A stretch of DNA of 64,000 nt from Neckera pumila (lineage: Eukaryota > Streptophyta > Bryopsida > Hypnales > Neckeraceae): NCBI GenBank assembly GCA_963969595.1, contig OZ018410.1, positions 41,335,413 through 41,399,412 on the forward strand, in the 5' to 3' direction. The first letter of the stretch is position 1. Each line of letters starts with the position of its first letter. Position numbers and translations under genes: made by a program. Below the pieces are notes generated by a model. It was given only the letters and a program-made list of their open reading frames with translations, had not been told where the DNA came from and did not search any database. Shown in pieces: positions 22,836-33,233 of this stretch.

Positions 22836-23756
22836 CCCCTAAAGGACCAACATGTGTTTTTTGGCCGTATAGAAATTTTGGGCAGGTACGTGGGACTAGA
22901 GATATCCATATTTGAGGCTGAAATTTTAATAGAAGGTGGGGGCGAGGAATATCTTCATGTGTACCAAGTTTCATGACATTTTGAAATATGAGTCAAAAGT
23001 TGTGACTTAATATGTTGCTTTTTTTTGTAACTGGGCAGTTTGGGCAGATCAGAAAAAATCATTTTTTCTGGAATTTTTTTTTTGAAATTGGTTCTCTACA
23101 TTTATATATACTTAAAAAGCTTTGTGTCATTCCATTTCAATCAATGAGTCAAAAGTTATGAGGGTTTTTGGTTTGCGGGCAGTTATGGATTGTCTACTCT
23201 AAAAAAATCTTTAAAGTCGTTTATTTAACTCAATTTTCAATATTTTTGGAAAAAAAAAAATCCTAGGATGGAAATTGATTATTACAACATTACAACCGTT
23301 GGGATTGGTATTTTTAAATTCCATGATTAAAATTTTAACAATTTAGTATTTTGAATCATTTCTACTTTTTTCTACTTACTATTTTTTTCCTATATGTTGT
23401 ACAATTCCAAAAGATGTGAAATTTTTCGAGCATATAGACAACTTGTTTAGGAAACTGAATTCAAAGAAGCACCACCTTTTTTGGCATTTTTTCACTGAAA
23501 AGTGAGCTTGCAAAGTGCAGCTGCCCGGTTTTTCGCAGGATTGAAAAAATGGTTTTGGAGACTTTGAATGCTTATATCTTATGATCCACATGGTGAAATT
23601 TTCTGAAATTTTTACCACATGTTTTCAAAATATCATACTACAAGATCCTACGGTTACATGTGTCAAAAATTGTTTTTTTCCAAAAATTTGGTAGTTGTAT
23701 TAGAAATGGCAGTTTTGGAGCGTTTTTGTGAGAACATAGTCATGAAACTTTAGGGG
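22836..23756 (+). mobile_element. TTAA-flanked MITE, subfamily I, 921 bp
   Basis: It is flanked by TTAA at 22832-22835 and 23757-23760, with ends CCCCTAAAGGACC and ACTTTAGGGG. It is very similar to 7792-8714 over its whole length. Confidence 0.9.
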
Positions 23757-23932
23757 TTAACTAATGAAAAACACAATCAATGGTCAATAGAAGACGCAAT
23801 TGTGAGAAGTCATTCAACAATAGTCATTATGTGAATCCAACATTTTAATTATTGTCATGTTCTTTTCAACATGTTGAACGAATTTGATTTATAGATGACT
23901 ATGTTATACTACCAATTTTAGGCAATAGAGGA

Positions 23933-24190
23933 GATTCGGAGGCCTTGGAGGGCAATGAGTTCCCATGTGTTTCCAAATTGTAGGAACGTAGTTGCAGCAG
24001 CTGCCAAATGTAGCACAACAACTGCCACATCATTTTTGAGTTTTTTTTGCTTAAAATGATATTTTTATTTTTATTTTTATTTATTTTTAATAAGTACTTT
24101 GTAACAACCCGTACCGTTGTTCACAAAGTTGGGCTAGATTGGGAAAAGGGCCTGAAATGGCCCTCCAAGGCCCCCGAATCCCCTCTAATG
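23933..24190. mobile_element. inverted-repeat element, family VI, copy 2
   Basis: The left terminus AATAGAGGAGATTCGGAGGC pairs with the right terminus, in reverse CATTAGAGGGGATTCGGGGG; both continue into CTTGGAGGGC. The interior has the family's GGAACGTAGTTGCAGCAGCT, ACTGCCACATCATTTTT and GGCCTGAAATGGCC blocks. Confidence 0.68.
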
Positions 24191-25149
24191 TGATTTATTT
24201 GAATGAACTTCAAAAGTGAATCACATTATAAATTGTATTATACTAGTAGAGTTTATTTCATTATTTTTGGACAACGTACAAAACAATCTCCAATGGAGTT
24301 GTAAAGCTATCAATATAGATGAACCATACAAAATGGATGAAAATACACGTATTCATTTCAAAGCATAAAAATTTATGCATTATAGAGCAATATTGTCCCT
24401 AGATTTTGTAGCAATTGAACAATTTCATCAATTGAAAATAGGGAAATCTATCACCGAATATTCTCTCAAAAAAATTGTATAGTTTTTGAGTGGTAAATCG
24501 CCTACAGAAAAAATCACTGTACTGTACATATAGGTAACTGAAGTATCATGTCCTAATATCCATAACAATACTACCATTAAAGTATATATGAAAAAAAAAA
24601 AGTGGAATTATGTACATGTTCTGAAGTTTAAGAAAATTCATAAATTAGGTACGCTAGTGTTCACAAACATAATTACAACTGTAAATGATCCAAGGGACTT
24701 GCTTCTTCTAGCCCCCCAAAATGGGGCTAAGGAACATGTTCCATGCTCACAATTGCCAACTTCAAGTTCATTAAAAGGGTACACTGATTTTTAAATGTAC
24801 AAATGTACCCGTATTTGTAAGTACGAATATAACATGTATTTCCTTCTGGTACCGGCCGAGTTACTTGGCAGATGTGAATACCGTATAAGTATTTAATGTT
24901 ATATGACAAGCAGTACACATGGTCTGGTGGTCAGTAGTACAAATACAGAATGATTCTCAATCATACACGGAGTAATTTATAAGTCCAATATTAAGCAATT
25001 TACATGTACAATACGGAGTACATCACTTGCACATAAGCTTATCACACACAAAGGAACCACACTTGAGCAATATTCTACTTGCATTGTAGCTTTATATATT
25101 TTATTTGTGACAGTCATTACCCAAAAGTCCAAAACACAAAGTTTCACCA
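24191..25149. other. intergenic DNA
   Basis: No gene is recognised; short frames at 24588-24918 on both strands have no recognisable domain. Confidence 0.35.
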
Positions 25150-25166
25150 AGGTAGTCTGCTCTTAA

Positions 25167-26090
25167 CCCCTAAAGTTTCATGACTATGTAATCACCAAAA
25201 ACGCTCCAAAACTGCCATTTCTATGACAACTACCAAATTTCTGGAAAAAAACAATTCTTGACACATGTAACCGTAGGATCTGGTAGTATGATATTTTGAA
25301 AACATGTGTTAAAAATTTCAGAAAATTCCACCGTGTGGATCATAAGATATAAGCATTCAAAGTCTCCAAAACCATTTTTTCAATCCTGCGAAAAATCGGG
25401 CAGCTGCACTTCACAAGCTCACTTTTCAATGAAAAAATGTTGATAAAGGTGGTGCTTCTTAAAATTCAGTTTCCTAAACAAGATGGCTATATGCTTGAAA
25501 AATTTCACATCATTTGGAATTGAACAATATATAGGAAAAAAATAGTAAGTAGAAAAGAAGTAGAGAATGATTCAAGATACTAAATTGTTAAGAATTTAAT
25601 TATGGAATTAAAAAATGCCAATCCCAACGGTTGTAATGTTGTAATCATCAATCTACATCCTAGGGTCTTATTTTTTTCCAAAAACATTGAAAATTGAGTT
25701 AAATAAATGACTTTAGAGGGTTTTTTAGAGTAGACAATCCATAACTGCCCACAAACCAAAAGCCCTCATAACTTTTGACTCATTGATTGAAATGGAATGA
25801 CTCAATGCTTTTTAAGTATATATAAATGTAGAGAACCAGTTTCCAAAAAAAATTCCGGAAAAGATGATTTTTTCTGATTTGCCCAAATTGCCCAGTTACG
25901 AAAAAAAGTAACATATTAGGTTACAATTTTTGACTCGTATTTCGAAATGTCATGAAACTTGGTACACATGAAGATATTCCTTGTTCCCACCTTCTATTAA
26001 AATTTCAGCCTCAAATATGGATATCTCTCATCACACATACCTGCCCAAAATTTCTGTACGGTCAAAAAATGCATGTTGGTCCTTTAGAGG
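25167..26090 (-). mobile_element. TTAA-flanked MITE, subfamily I, 924 bp
   Basis: It is flanked by TTAA at 25163-25166 and 26091-26094, with ends CCCCTAAAGTTTC and GGTCCTTTAGAGG. It is inserted in the terminal repeat of a family VII MITE. It is nearly identical to 28567-29488 through most of its length, including GGATCTGGTAGTATGATATT. Confidence 0.9.
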
Positions 26091-26284
26091 TTAAAGCAAC
26101 CTTTTAAGAGTGGATTGCATTTGGGGGAAGCTAAACTCCTTGAAACCATTTTCAATAAATTTGCTTAGGAAGGAAAATAGAATTGGCATCTAACCTAGAT
26201 TGTTTCATATTTTTTGGACCTTCATGGAATTAGATACAAATTTTTGAAGTTGAAACATAGTGGTCACTAAAAGCATCTCCGCCG

Positions 26285-26326
<42 letters not shown>
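26285..26326. repeat. run of 42 C residues
   Basis: Uninterrupted poly-C on the + strand inside a family VII element. The homologous position at about 11420 has no such run. The length as given may not be exact. Confidence 0.9.
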
Positions 26327-26330
<4 letters not shown>

Positions 26331-26420
26331 TGTGTTATTGATACATTGAAGAAAGCAAAATGTACCTTTGTGTTAAAAATTACTTTTAGAGCAAGGTTGC
26401 TTATAGAACATCCTACCTTA

Positions 26421-27125
26421 GATGATGACAACTAAACTTTTTCATTTGTTTTTAACCCTTTAACCCCTAAAGCTCTTTTAAATCTCACATGCTTGTTGGA
26501 TGTTTGGGATATCCAAAGTGAAGTATCAAATTTTTTTTCTATCGTTCTTTTTGGAGATTAGAAAATCAAACAACCTTCTAATTTTTACAAAGATCCAGTA
26601 GTTGTTTAACAAGTTATGTTTTTGTTTTTTGACCTCCAATTTATATAGGTAGTGCACAACATTATTTTGCTTTGAAAATTTGTATACTTCTTCCTAACTT
26701 GCGACTCTACTCAAATATGATGTCTTTTGATCTTTATTCAAAGTAGAATTTGAGTTATGGGGCCCAAAGGCTTGACAAAGCTAGATTGTCAAAAGCTTGG
26801 GCAACCTTGAAAAAAAAGATTGTGATGCTCTTTGTTTGGTCATATCTTACACATACAATAATTTTAGACCCCAATTTTTTTTAACTTGTGCTAGTCAAGG
26901 ATAAGATTCTACAATTACAAATTCTAAAAAGTGAATGAATTTTGACTTAGAAATTTCTCTATAGATAGATATATGCTATTTTATTTTGAGTATTTCCTAA
27001 TTTTTGACAGAAGAAACATTAGGAGTTAAGGACAACAAATTCTTGATTTAGAATTTCTCATTTTGATTGGTCATATTGTGAAAAGTATAAGTTACATGTA
27101 AAAAATCTTCATATCAATAGATTGA
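26421..27125. other. intergenic DNA with an orphan TTAA-element left end
   Basis: TTAA (26460-26463) then CCCCTAAAGCTC looks like a left terminus. No matching right end was found before the next complete element. No gene is recognised. Confidence 0.4.
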
Positions 27126-27129
27126 TTAA

Positions 27130-28053
27130 CCCCTAAACTTCCTTGACTATGTTCTCACCCAAAATGCTCCAAAACTGCCATTTCTAGTCCAAGTACCAAA
27201 TTTTTGAAAAATATCATTTTTTGACACAGGTAACTGTGGGATCTTGTTGTACTCTAGTTTGAGAATATGTGGAAAAAATTTCAGAAATTTCCACCATGTA
27301 GATTGCAAGATATTAGCATTTGAAGTGGCAAAAATCCTTTTTTGACCACTGCAAAAAACCAGACAGCTGCACTTCACAAGGTCAAATCATTATGAAAAAA
27401 TGTCCAAAATGGTTGTGCTTCTTTGGATTCATTCTTCAGGGCAAGTTGGCTACATACATAAAAAATTTCAGATCATTTGGAGTTGTGCAACATATAGGAA
27501 AAAAATAGTAAGTAGAAAGAAGTAGAGAATGATTCAAAATACTAAATTGTTAATAAATAATTTACAAAATTACAAAATTCCAATCCAAATGGTTGAATTG
27601 TTGTTATAAATAATCTACATCCAATAGCATTATTTTTTTTCAAAAATATTGAAATTTCAGGAAAATAAAGGACTTCAAAGTTTTTTTTGGTGTAGGGATT
27701 CTATAACTGCCCGCAAACTAAAAAGCCTCACAACTTTTGTCTCAACTATTGAAATACAATGATTCAAAGCTTTTTGAGTACATATAAATCTGAAGAACAA
27801 ATTTCAAATTTTTATTTCTTAAAAAGGTGTTTTTTCCAGATCTGCCCAGACTGCCCAAGTTGGGAAATAAACAACATATTGTGCAATAACTTTTTACTCG
27901 TATTTCCAAATGTCATGAAATTTGAGCATATGAAAGATATTCCTTGTCCCCACATTCTGTTAAAGTTTCAGCCCAAAATGTGCAAATCTCTGCTCACATG
28001 CACCTGCCCAAAAAAGTTATAAGTCCAAAAAACACAGTCCGGTCCTTTAGGGG
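27130..28053 (-). mobile_element. TTAA-flanked MITE, subfamily I, 924 bp
   Basis: It is flanked by TTAA at 27126-27129 and 28054-28057, with ends CCCCTAAACTTCC and GGTCCTTTAGGGG. It is more diverged from the other subfamily I copies than the 25 and 28.5 kb pair are from each other. Confidence 0.88.
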
Positions 28054-28057
28054 TTAA

Positions 28058-28562
28058 AGAAAATAGCATATGCTGGCTCAAAGAATTAATTTCTTGAAAC
28101 GACTTAAATTACATGCCAATTCCATTTTTCTTCCTACAAAGATTTTTAGAAAATTGTTTTAAGGAGTTGAGCTTCCCCCAAAATGCAATCATGAGTTTGC
28201 TTCACGAGTCAAATTCAAATTTAAATGAAAGAGTGAAAATAGACAATGTACCATGTTAGAGCATCTGCACGGGTACCCCTCAAAATTGACATGGCAAGAG
28301 TCCCAGCTTGAGGCTAGAACAGGCAGCCGGCCATGTCCCGCAAGGTTACCTACCAGCCAGGCCCCCCCTCCCCCTAGAGGGAGAGTTGCTACTATGTACG
28401 CATAAATGTATGAGCACATGAGCCTTGAAGACTATACACCTATATTATAGGTGTCTATATTATAGAAACTTTCCATGATCATAGTATAACTATGATATAG
28501 GTACCTATATTATAGGTATTTACATAATAAAAATCTTCAATGAATGTAGTATATTTACTTAT
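28058..28562. other. intergenic DNA hosting the ATAT insertion
   Basis: It begins with a reverse partial family VII copy (about 28060-28195). TTAGAGCATCTGCACGG at 28256 looks like a PIF/Harbinger-type MITE left end, but no right end was found. From 28430 there are TATATTATAGGT repeats related to 14095-14260. Confidence 0.4.
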
Positions 28563-28566
28563 ATAT

Positions 28567-29488
28567 CCCCTAAAGTTTCATGACTATGTAATCACCAAAA
28601 ACGCTCCAAAACTGCCGTTTCTATGAGAACTACCAAATTTCTGGAAAAAAACAATTCTTGACACATGTAACCGTAGGATCTGGTAGTATGATATTTGAAA
28701 ACATGTGGTAAAAATTTCAGAAAATTCCACCGTGTGGATCATAAGATATAAGCATTCAAAGTCTCCAAAACCATTTTTTCAATCCTGCGAAAAATCGGGC
28801 AGCTGCACTTCACAAGCTCACTTTTCAATGAAAAAATGTTGATAAAGGTGGTGCTTCTTAAAATTCAGTTTCCTAAACAAGATGGCTATATGCTTGAAAA
28901 ATTTCACATCATTTGGAATTGAACAATATATAGGAAAAAAATAGTAAGTAGAAAAGAAGTAGAGAATGATTCAAGATACTAAATTGTTAAGAATTTAATT
29001 ATGGAATTAAAAAATGCCAATCCCAACGGTTGTAACGTTGTAATCATCAATCTACATCCTAGGGTCTTATTTTTTTCCAAAAACATTGAAAATTGAGTTA
29101 AATAAACGACTTTAAAGGGTTTTTTAGAGTAGACAATCCATTACTGCCCGCAAAGTAAAAACCCTCATAACTTTTACTCATTGATTGAAATGGAATGATT
29201 CAAATCGTTTCAAGTATATTTAAATGCAGAGAACCAATTTTAAATTTTTTTTCCAAAAAAGATGTTTCTTTCTGATTTGCCCAAACTGCCCAGTTACAAA
29301 AAAAAGTAACATATTAGGTCAGAACTTTTGACTTGTATTTCAAAATGTCATGAAATTTTGTACACATGAAGATATTCCTTGTTCCCACCTTCTATTAAAA
29401 TTTCAGCCTAAAATATGAAAATCTCCAGCCACAAGTACCTGCCCAAAATTTCTGTACGACCAAAAAACGCATGTTGGTCTTTTAGGGG
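28567..29488 (-). mobile_element. Same family, flanked by ATAT instead of TTAA, 922 bp
   Basis: The element runs from CCCCTAAAGTTTC to GTCTTTTAGGGG. The four bases before it are ATAT (28563-28566) and the four after are ATAT (29489-29492). The body is nearly identical to 25167-26090. The exact repetition of a different palindromic tetranucleotide shows that the duplication is four bases and that the element proper begins at the C run. Confidence 0.9.
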
Positions 29489-29548
29489 ATATGCTCAAAG
29501 CTCACATGCTCGCATTTTCATGCTCACACACTAGCACCTTGAGTTTAA

Positions 29549-30201
29549 TCACGCTAAATGCCCAAAGCACTATATTTTGGTGTCTACAAAATTTTGAAGT
29601 GAAATGAAATCCTACCAAATTATTATTTTTAATTATACTTTTGTATACAAATCTGATTATTTTTGAAGTCTATTTTTAGCATTAAAAATTTGATTTTGAA
29701 AATGAATGGTTATGTTTGTTCTATTTGAAATCTTTTAGAAGGTTGTCTATTCCAAATCTTGACTTTTTTGTGTTGAGATCTCTTGGAAATGAGCCTCAAA
29801 TGCATTGGATCTTGGGGAAGATATCAAATTAAAAATTCATTTAAAAAATTGTAGAATTTTTTTTGAGAATTTGAAAATTGATTGTGGTTATATATGTTAT
29901 GTATCTTAACCTCATATTTATTGATGACTTCAATTTTAGAGTTGCCACATAAAAGGAGGATTAATAGACTTGAATTAATTTTCACAATTTTAACGCCTTC
30001 ATGATCAAACATTATAATCTTTCAATCTATAAGTGATATTGATTTGTTTTCTTTTTTTATGTGATCTTTAACATGACAGTCTAATTTGAATTTGTATGGT
30101 TACAATTCAAAAGAAATTAATGAAACTTATTAAAATATTGGATTTTTGTTTAGTTTAGAGCAAATTCCATGAAGCTCAAAAAGGTCTTGGGCATTTAGGG
30201 T
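29549..30201 (+). mobile_element. TTAA-type MITE, subfamily III, diverged
   Basis: TTAA (29545-29548) precedes TCACGCTAAATGCCC, and the right end is CTTGGGCATTTAGGG with a degenerate flank (TTTA). The interior aligns with 9268-9899. Both termini have decayed, so it is probably an old copy. Confidence 0.65.
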
Positions 30202-31374
30202 TTATGAACTAGTATGGAAAAATTGGCAAGATTGGTCCTAAGGCAACTATACCGAATTGCGTCCAAATATGCTTTGTAGACAAATAGACATGCTATAATA
30301 ATAGACAATCAATATTTGGAAGTTGATTCCTTCAATTGAATCATAATGGAAGTGGTTGTAAAATTTTTGGAGTTACTATGAACTAGTTACAAATTTTCAA
30401 AGATGCAAGGTGTAAGAAGCTATAAGTGTAATCTAAGTGACGCCAAAATCTATTTGATACACATAAAGAAATGACACCGGTACACCAAAATAGTTATTGA
30501 ATATAGTCTAAATTATTTATCACAAGGACATTCTATTCAACATCAGTTGTAGTGGTGGCATTGTAGCATTTGTGGTGTGAAGGAGGGGCATTGTTAGATT
30601 GGTCACACTAATTTGCATGATCATGCTAACTAATTATTCACCTATACTAAATACCCATTTTAGTGTAGTATCAAAACATGTCATGAAGAAGAAAATAAAA
30701 CAAAAGAAAGTGTACCAAAAAACACCCCCTTTTAAGGTTGTCACCTTGACAATACTATAAATAGAAACATTAAAAATTAAATTGTATAACAAGAAAAAAA
30801 TTCCGATTAGATGTCTAGGTAAAAAATTTGTTGCCTAAAAAAATATAGGCAATTTGGGCATCGTTTGCTAACTCTTTAGCTATTTCTGAAATTTTGCATG
30901 TAAATAACTAACATAATATAGTATATAATTGTAAGACCCCCTACATTTAGCACAAAAATCTCATTTTAAGAGGAGTCAAATTCTACTAACCTTATGGGTG
31001 ATTTGAGATAAATCATCTCTTTTTGAGAACTTCAAATGCTAATATTTTGAAATCTATGGTCTCAAAAGTATGGAATTTTTTCTCACATATTCCAATTATA
31101 TAAATGACTAGTATATTGCCAATTTACTTGACTGCCTTGCATTGCAAATTGATTGAGTAAGGTGGACCCTTATTTGTTTATGAAGTTTTGCATGTGTGTA
31201 CCTATCAAGGTGTGGTATTCAAGAACAAAGTCCTCGGCGGATGTTTAATACTCTTTTGTATAGTTGACATTCACAAACAAAGATTTTATTTTTGATTTTA
31301 GTTCATTTCCCTAAAATGCACAATTTTTGACAATTTCTTTTGAAAAACACAAGCCTTTGGTCCTTTAACCCCTA
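30202..31374. other. intergenic DNA
   Basis: No gene or complete element is recognised. The last bases (AAGCCTTTGGTCCTTTAA) look like the right terminus of an older subfamily II element into which the next element was inserted. Confidence 0.4.
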
Positions 31375-31378
31375 AAGG

Positions 31379-32288
31379 ACCAACATGCGTTTTTTGGCCG
31401 TATAGAAGTTTTGGGCAAGTACGTGTGACTAGAGATATCCATAATTGAGGCTGAAATTTTAATAGAAGGTGGGAACAAGGAATATCTTCATGAGTACCAA
31501 GTTTCATGACATTTCAAAATACGAGTCAAAAGTTGTGACCTAATATGTTACTTTTTTTTGTACTTGGGCAGTTTGGGCAAATCAGAAAAAATCATTTTTT
31601 CCGGAATTTTTTTTTGAAATTGGTTCTCTACATTTACATATACTTAAAAAGCTTTGATTCATTCCATTTCAATCAATGAGTCAAAAGTTATGAGAGTTTC
31701 TGATTTGCGGGCAGTTATGGATTGTCTACTCTAAAAAAAACTTTAAAGTCGTTTATTTAACTCAATTTTCAATAATTTTGGGGAAAAAAAATCTAGGATG
31801 TAGATTGATTATTACAGCATTACAACCATTGGGATTGGCATTTTTTAATTCCATAATTAAATTTTTGACAATTTAGTATTTTGAATCATTTTCTACTTCT
31901 TTCTACTTACTATTTGTTTCCTATATGTTGTACAATTCCAAATGAAGTGAAAATTTTCAAGCATGTAGCCAACTTGTTTAGGAAACTGAATTCAAAGAAG
32001 CACCACCTTTTTTGGCATTTTTTCATTGAAAAGTGAGCTTGCAAAGTGCAGCTGCCCGGTTTTTTGCAGAATTGAAAAAATGGTTTTCAAGACTTTGAAT
32101 GCTTATATCTTATGATCCACATGGTGAAATTTTCTGAAATTTTTACCACATGTTTTCAAAATATCATACTACAAGATCCTATGGTTACATGTGTCAAAAA
32201 AAAAAAAATTCCAAAAATTTGGTAGTTGTAATAGAAGTGGCAGTTTTGGAGTGTTTTTAGTGATTACATAGTCATGAAACTTTAGGGG
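31379..32288 (+). mobile_element. TTAA-flanked MITE, subfamily I, 910 bp
   Basis: It is flanked by TTAA at 31375-31378 and 32289-32292, with ends CCCCTAAAGGACC and ACTTTAGGGG. The sequence outside it (GGTCCTT before, GGTCTAATTC after) resembles an interrupted TTTAGGGGTTAATTC end of an older family member. Confidence 0.87.
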
Positions 32289-32292
32289 TTAA

Positions 32293-32820
32293 GGTCTAAT
32301 TCAGAGAGTTTCCATTACTAAATTGTCATAAATGCTTTGTCATCTTCTTGGGCAATTCAAAAATTATTCCAAAACACATTGTTGTACACTTTTTGCCGTT
32401 TTGGTTATCAAATGAATTAATTATTTATTTTTTCAAGTCGACTTAATAGATTCTAAAAAGATTCGCTAATTTGATATACAATATATGGCTTGTACATCTT
32501 GAATTGAGTATCTACATATTTTCAGTATTTTTAAGAGCATACTTTTGCATAGACGCTTGAAAATGAGTAAGGTTGGTACATCCAAATTACACCATGATGC
32601 TTTAAACCACCACCATCACTTTATCTACATTTTCAAAATCAATACTCTATATAATTATGTGGAAGAAACAATTTCAGAACCTCAACAAAAAAAAAAACTT
32701 TATTCCTTCCTATCTTTTTGCATATGGTATCCAAATGTTGTGTTCTTTGGTGCATTAAAACCTCCTTTTACTTGCCTACAAAAAAATCAATGCAAATTTG
32801 GCCAATCTAATAATAGTAAC
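32293..32820. other. intergenic DNA
   Basis: Nothing recognised; the + frame at 32545-32823 is histidine- and lysine-rich low-complexity sequence with no domain. Confidence 0.35.
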
Positions 32821-32822
32821 TA

Positions 32823-33231
32823 AGGTAGAGCCACCCATTCCCAACTAGTGACCTTTTCCCGACCCATAGGTGCATGTATTTTTGACCAAGCTTAGAATGA
32901 CTTTTTTTTTTCCTTTTCAAGGTTGGAACTAATAAATACATGATACATGTCCCAAGTTGTGAGAAAGAAAGTAGGAAATAATGGTTAGGACAAAAGTTAT
33001 TGAATGATTGAAATTGGAAGAGTCTAGAGGTTGGCTATGGGTCTAGAGCACTCTTTGCCTCCCAAAATTCATAGTAATTTCAGTTCAAGCGATAAAATTA
33101 CCAATTTTTTTGCAATCCTTGTCATTTCTATCAATGTACCTTTGAAAAATATTTGTTTTGCCTTCACTACTCCAAATCATGTTGGAATTCCTTATTTGGT
33201 TGGTTATGGGTGGCTCTACCTTAGGTATAGT
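32823..33231. mobile_element. 409-bp Stowaway-like MITE (family V), copy 1
   Basis: TA (32821-32822) precedes AGGTAGAGCCACCCATTCCC, and the right end in reverse is AGGTAGAGCCACCCATAACC, followed by TA (33232-33233). The 16-bp perfect terminal repeats and TA duplication fit Tc1/mariner-derived MITEs. The short frame at 33031-33249 is spurious. Confidence 0.85.
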
Positions 33232-33233
33232 AG

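Larger units (their letters stand above)
25150..26418 (+). mobile_element. Stowaway-like family VII element, split by a TTAA element
   Basis: It begins AGGTAGTCTGCTCTTAA, continues after the insert as TTAAAGCAACCTTTTAAGAG, and ends ATCCTACCT before TA (26419-26420). With the insert and one TTAA removed, the left end parallels 11217 onward (AGGTAGTGTGCTTTTAAAG). It also contains the long poly-C run. Confidence 0.68.

Noticed and set aside
437..32288. Many 60-95-codon frames inside the TTAA elements
   Set aside because: They differ between copies of the same element, lack domains and fall where composition avoids stops; not conserved coding.
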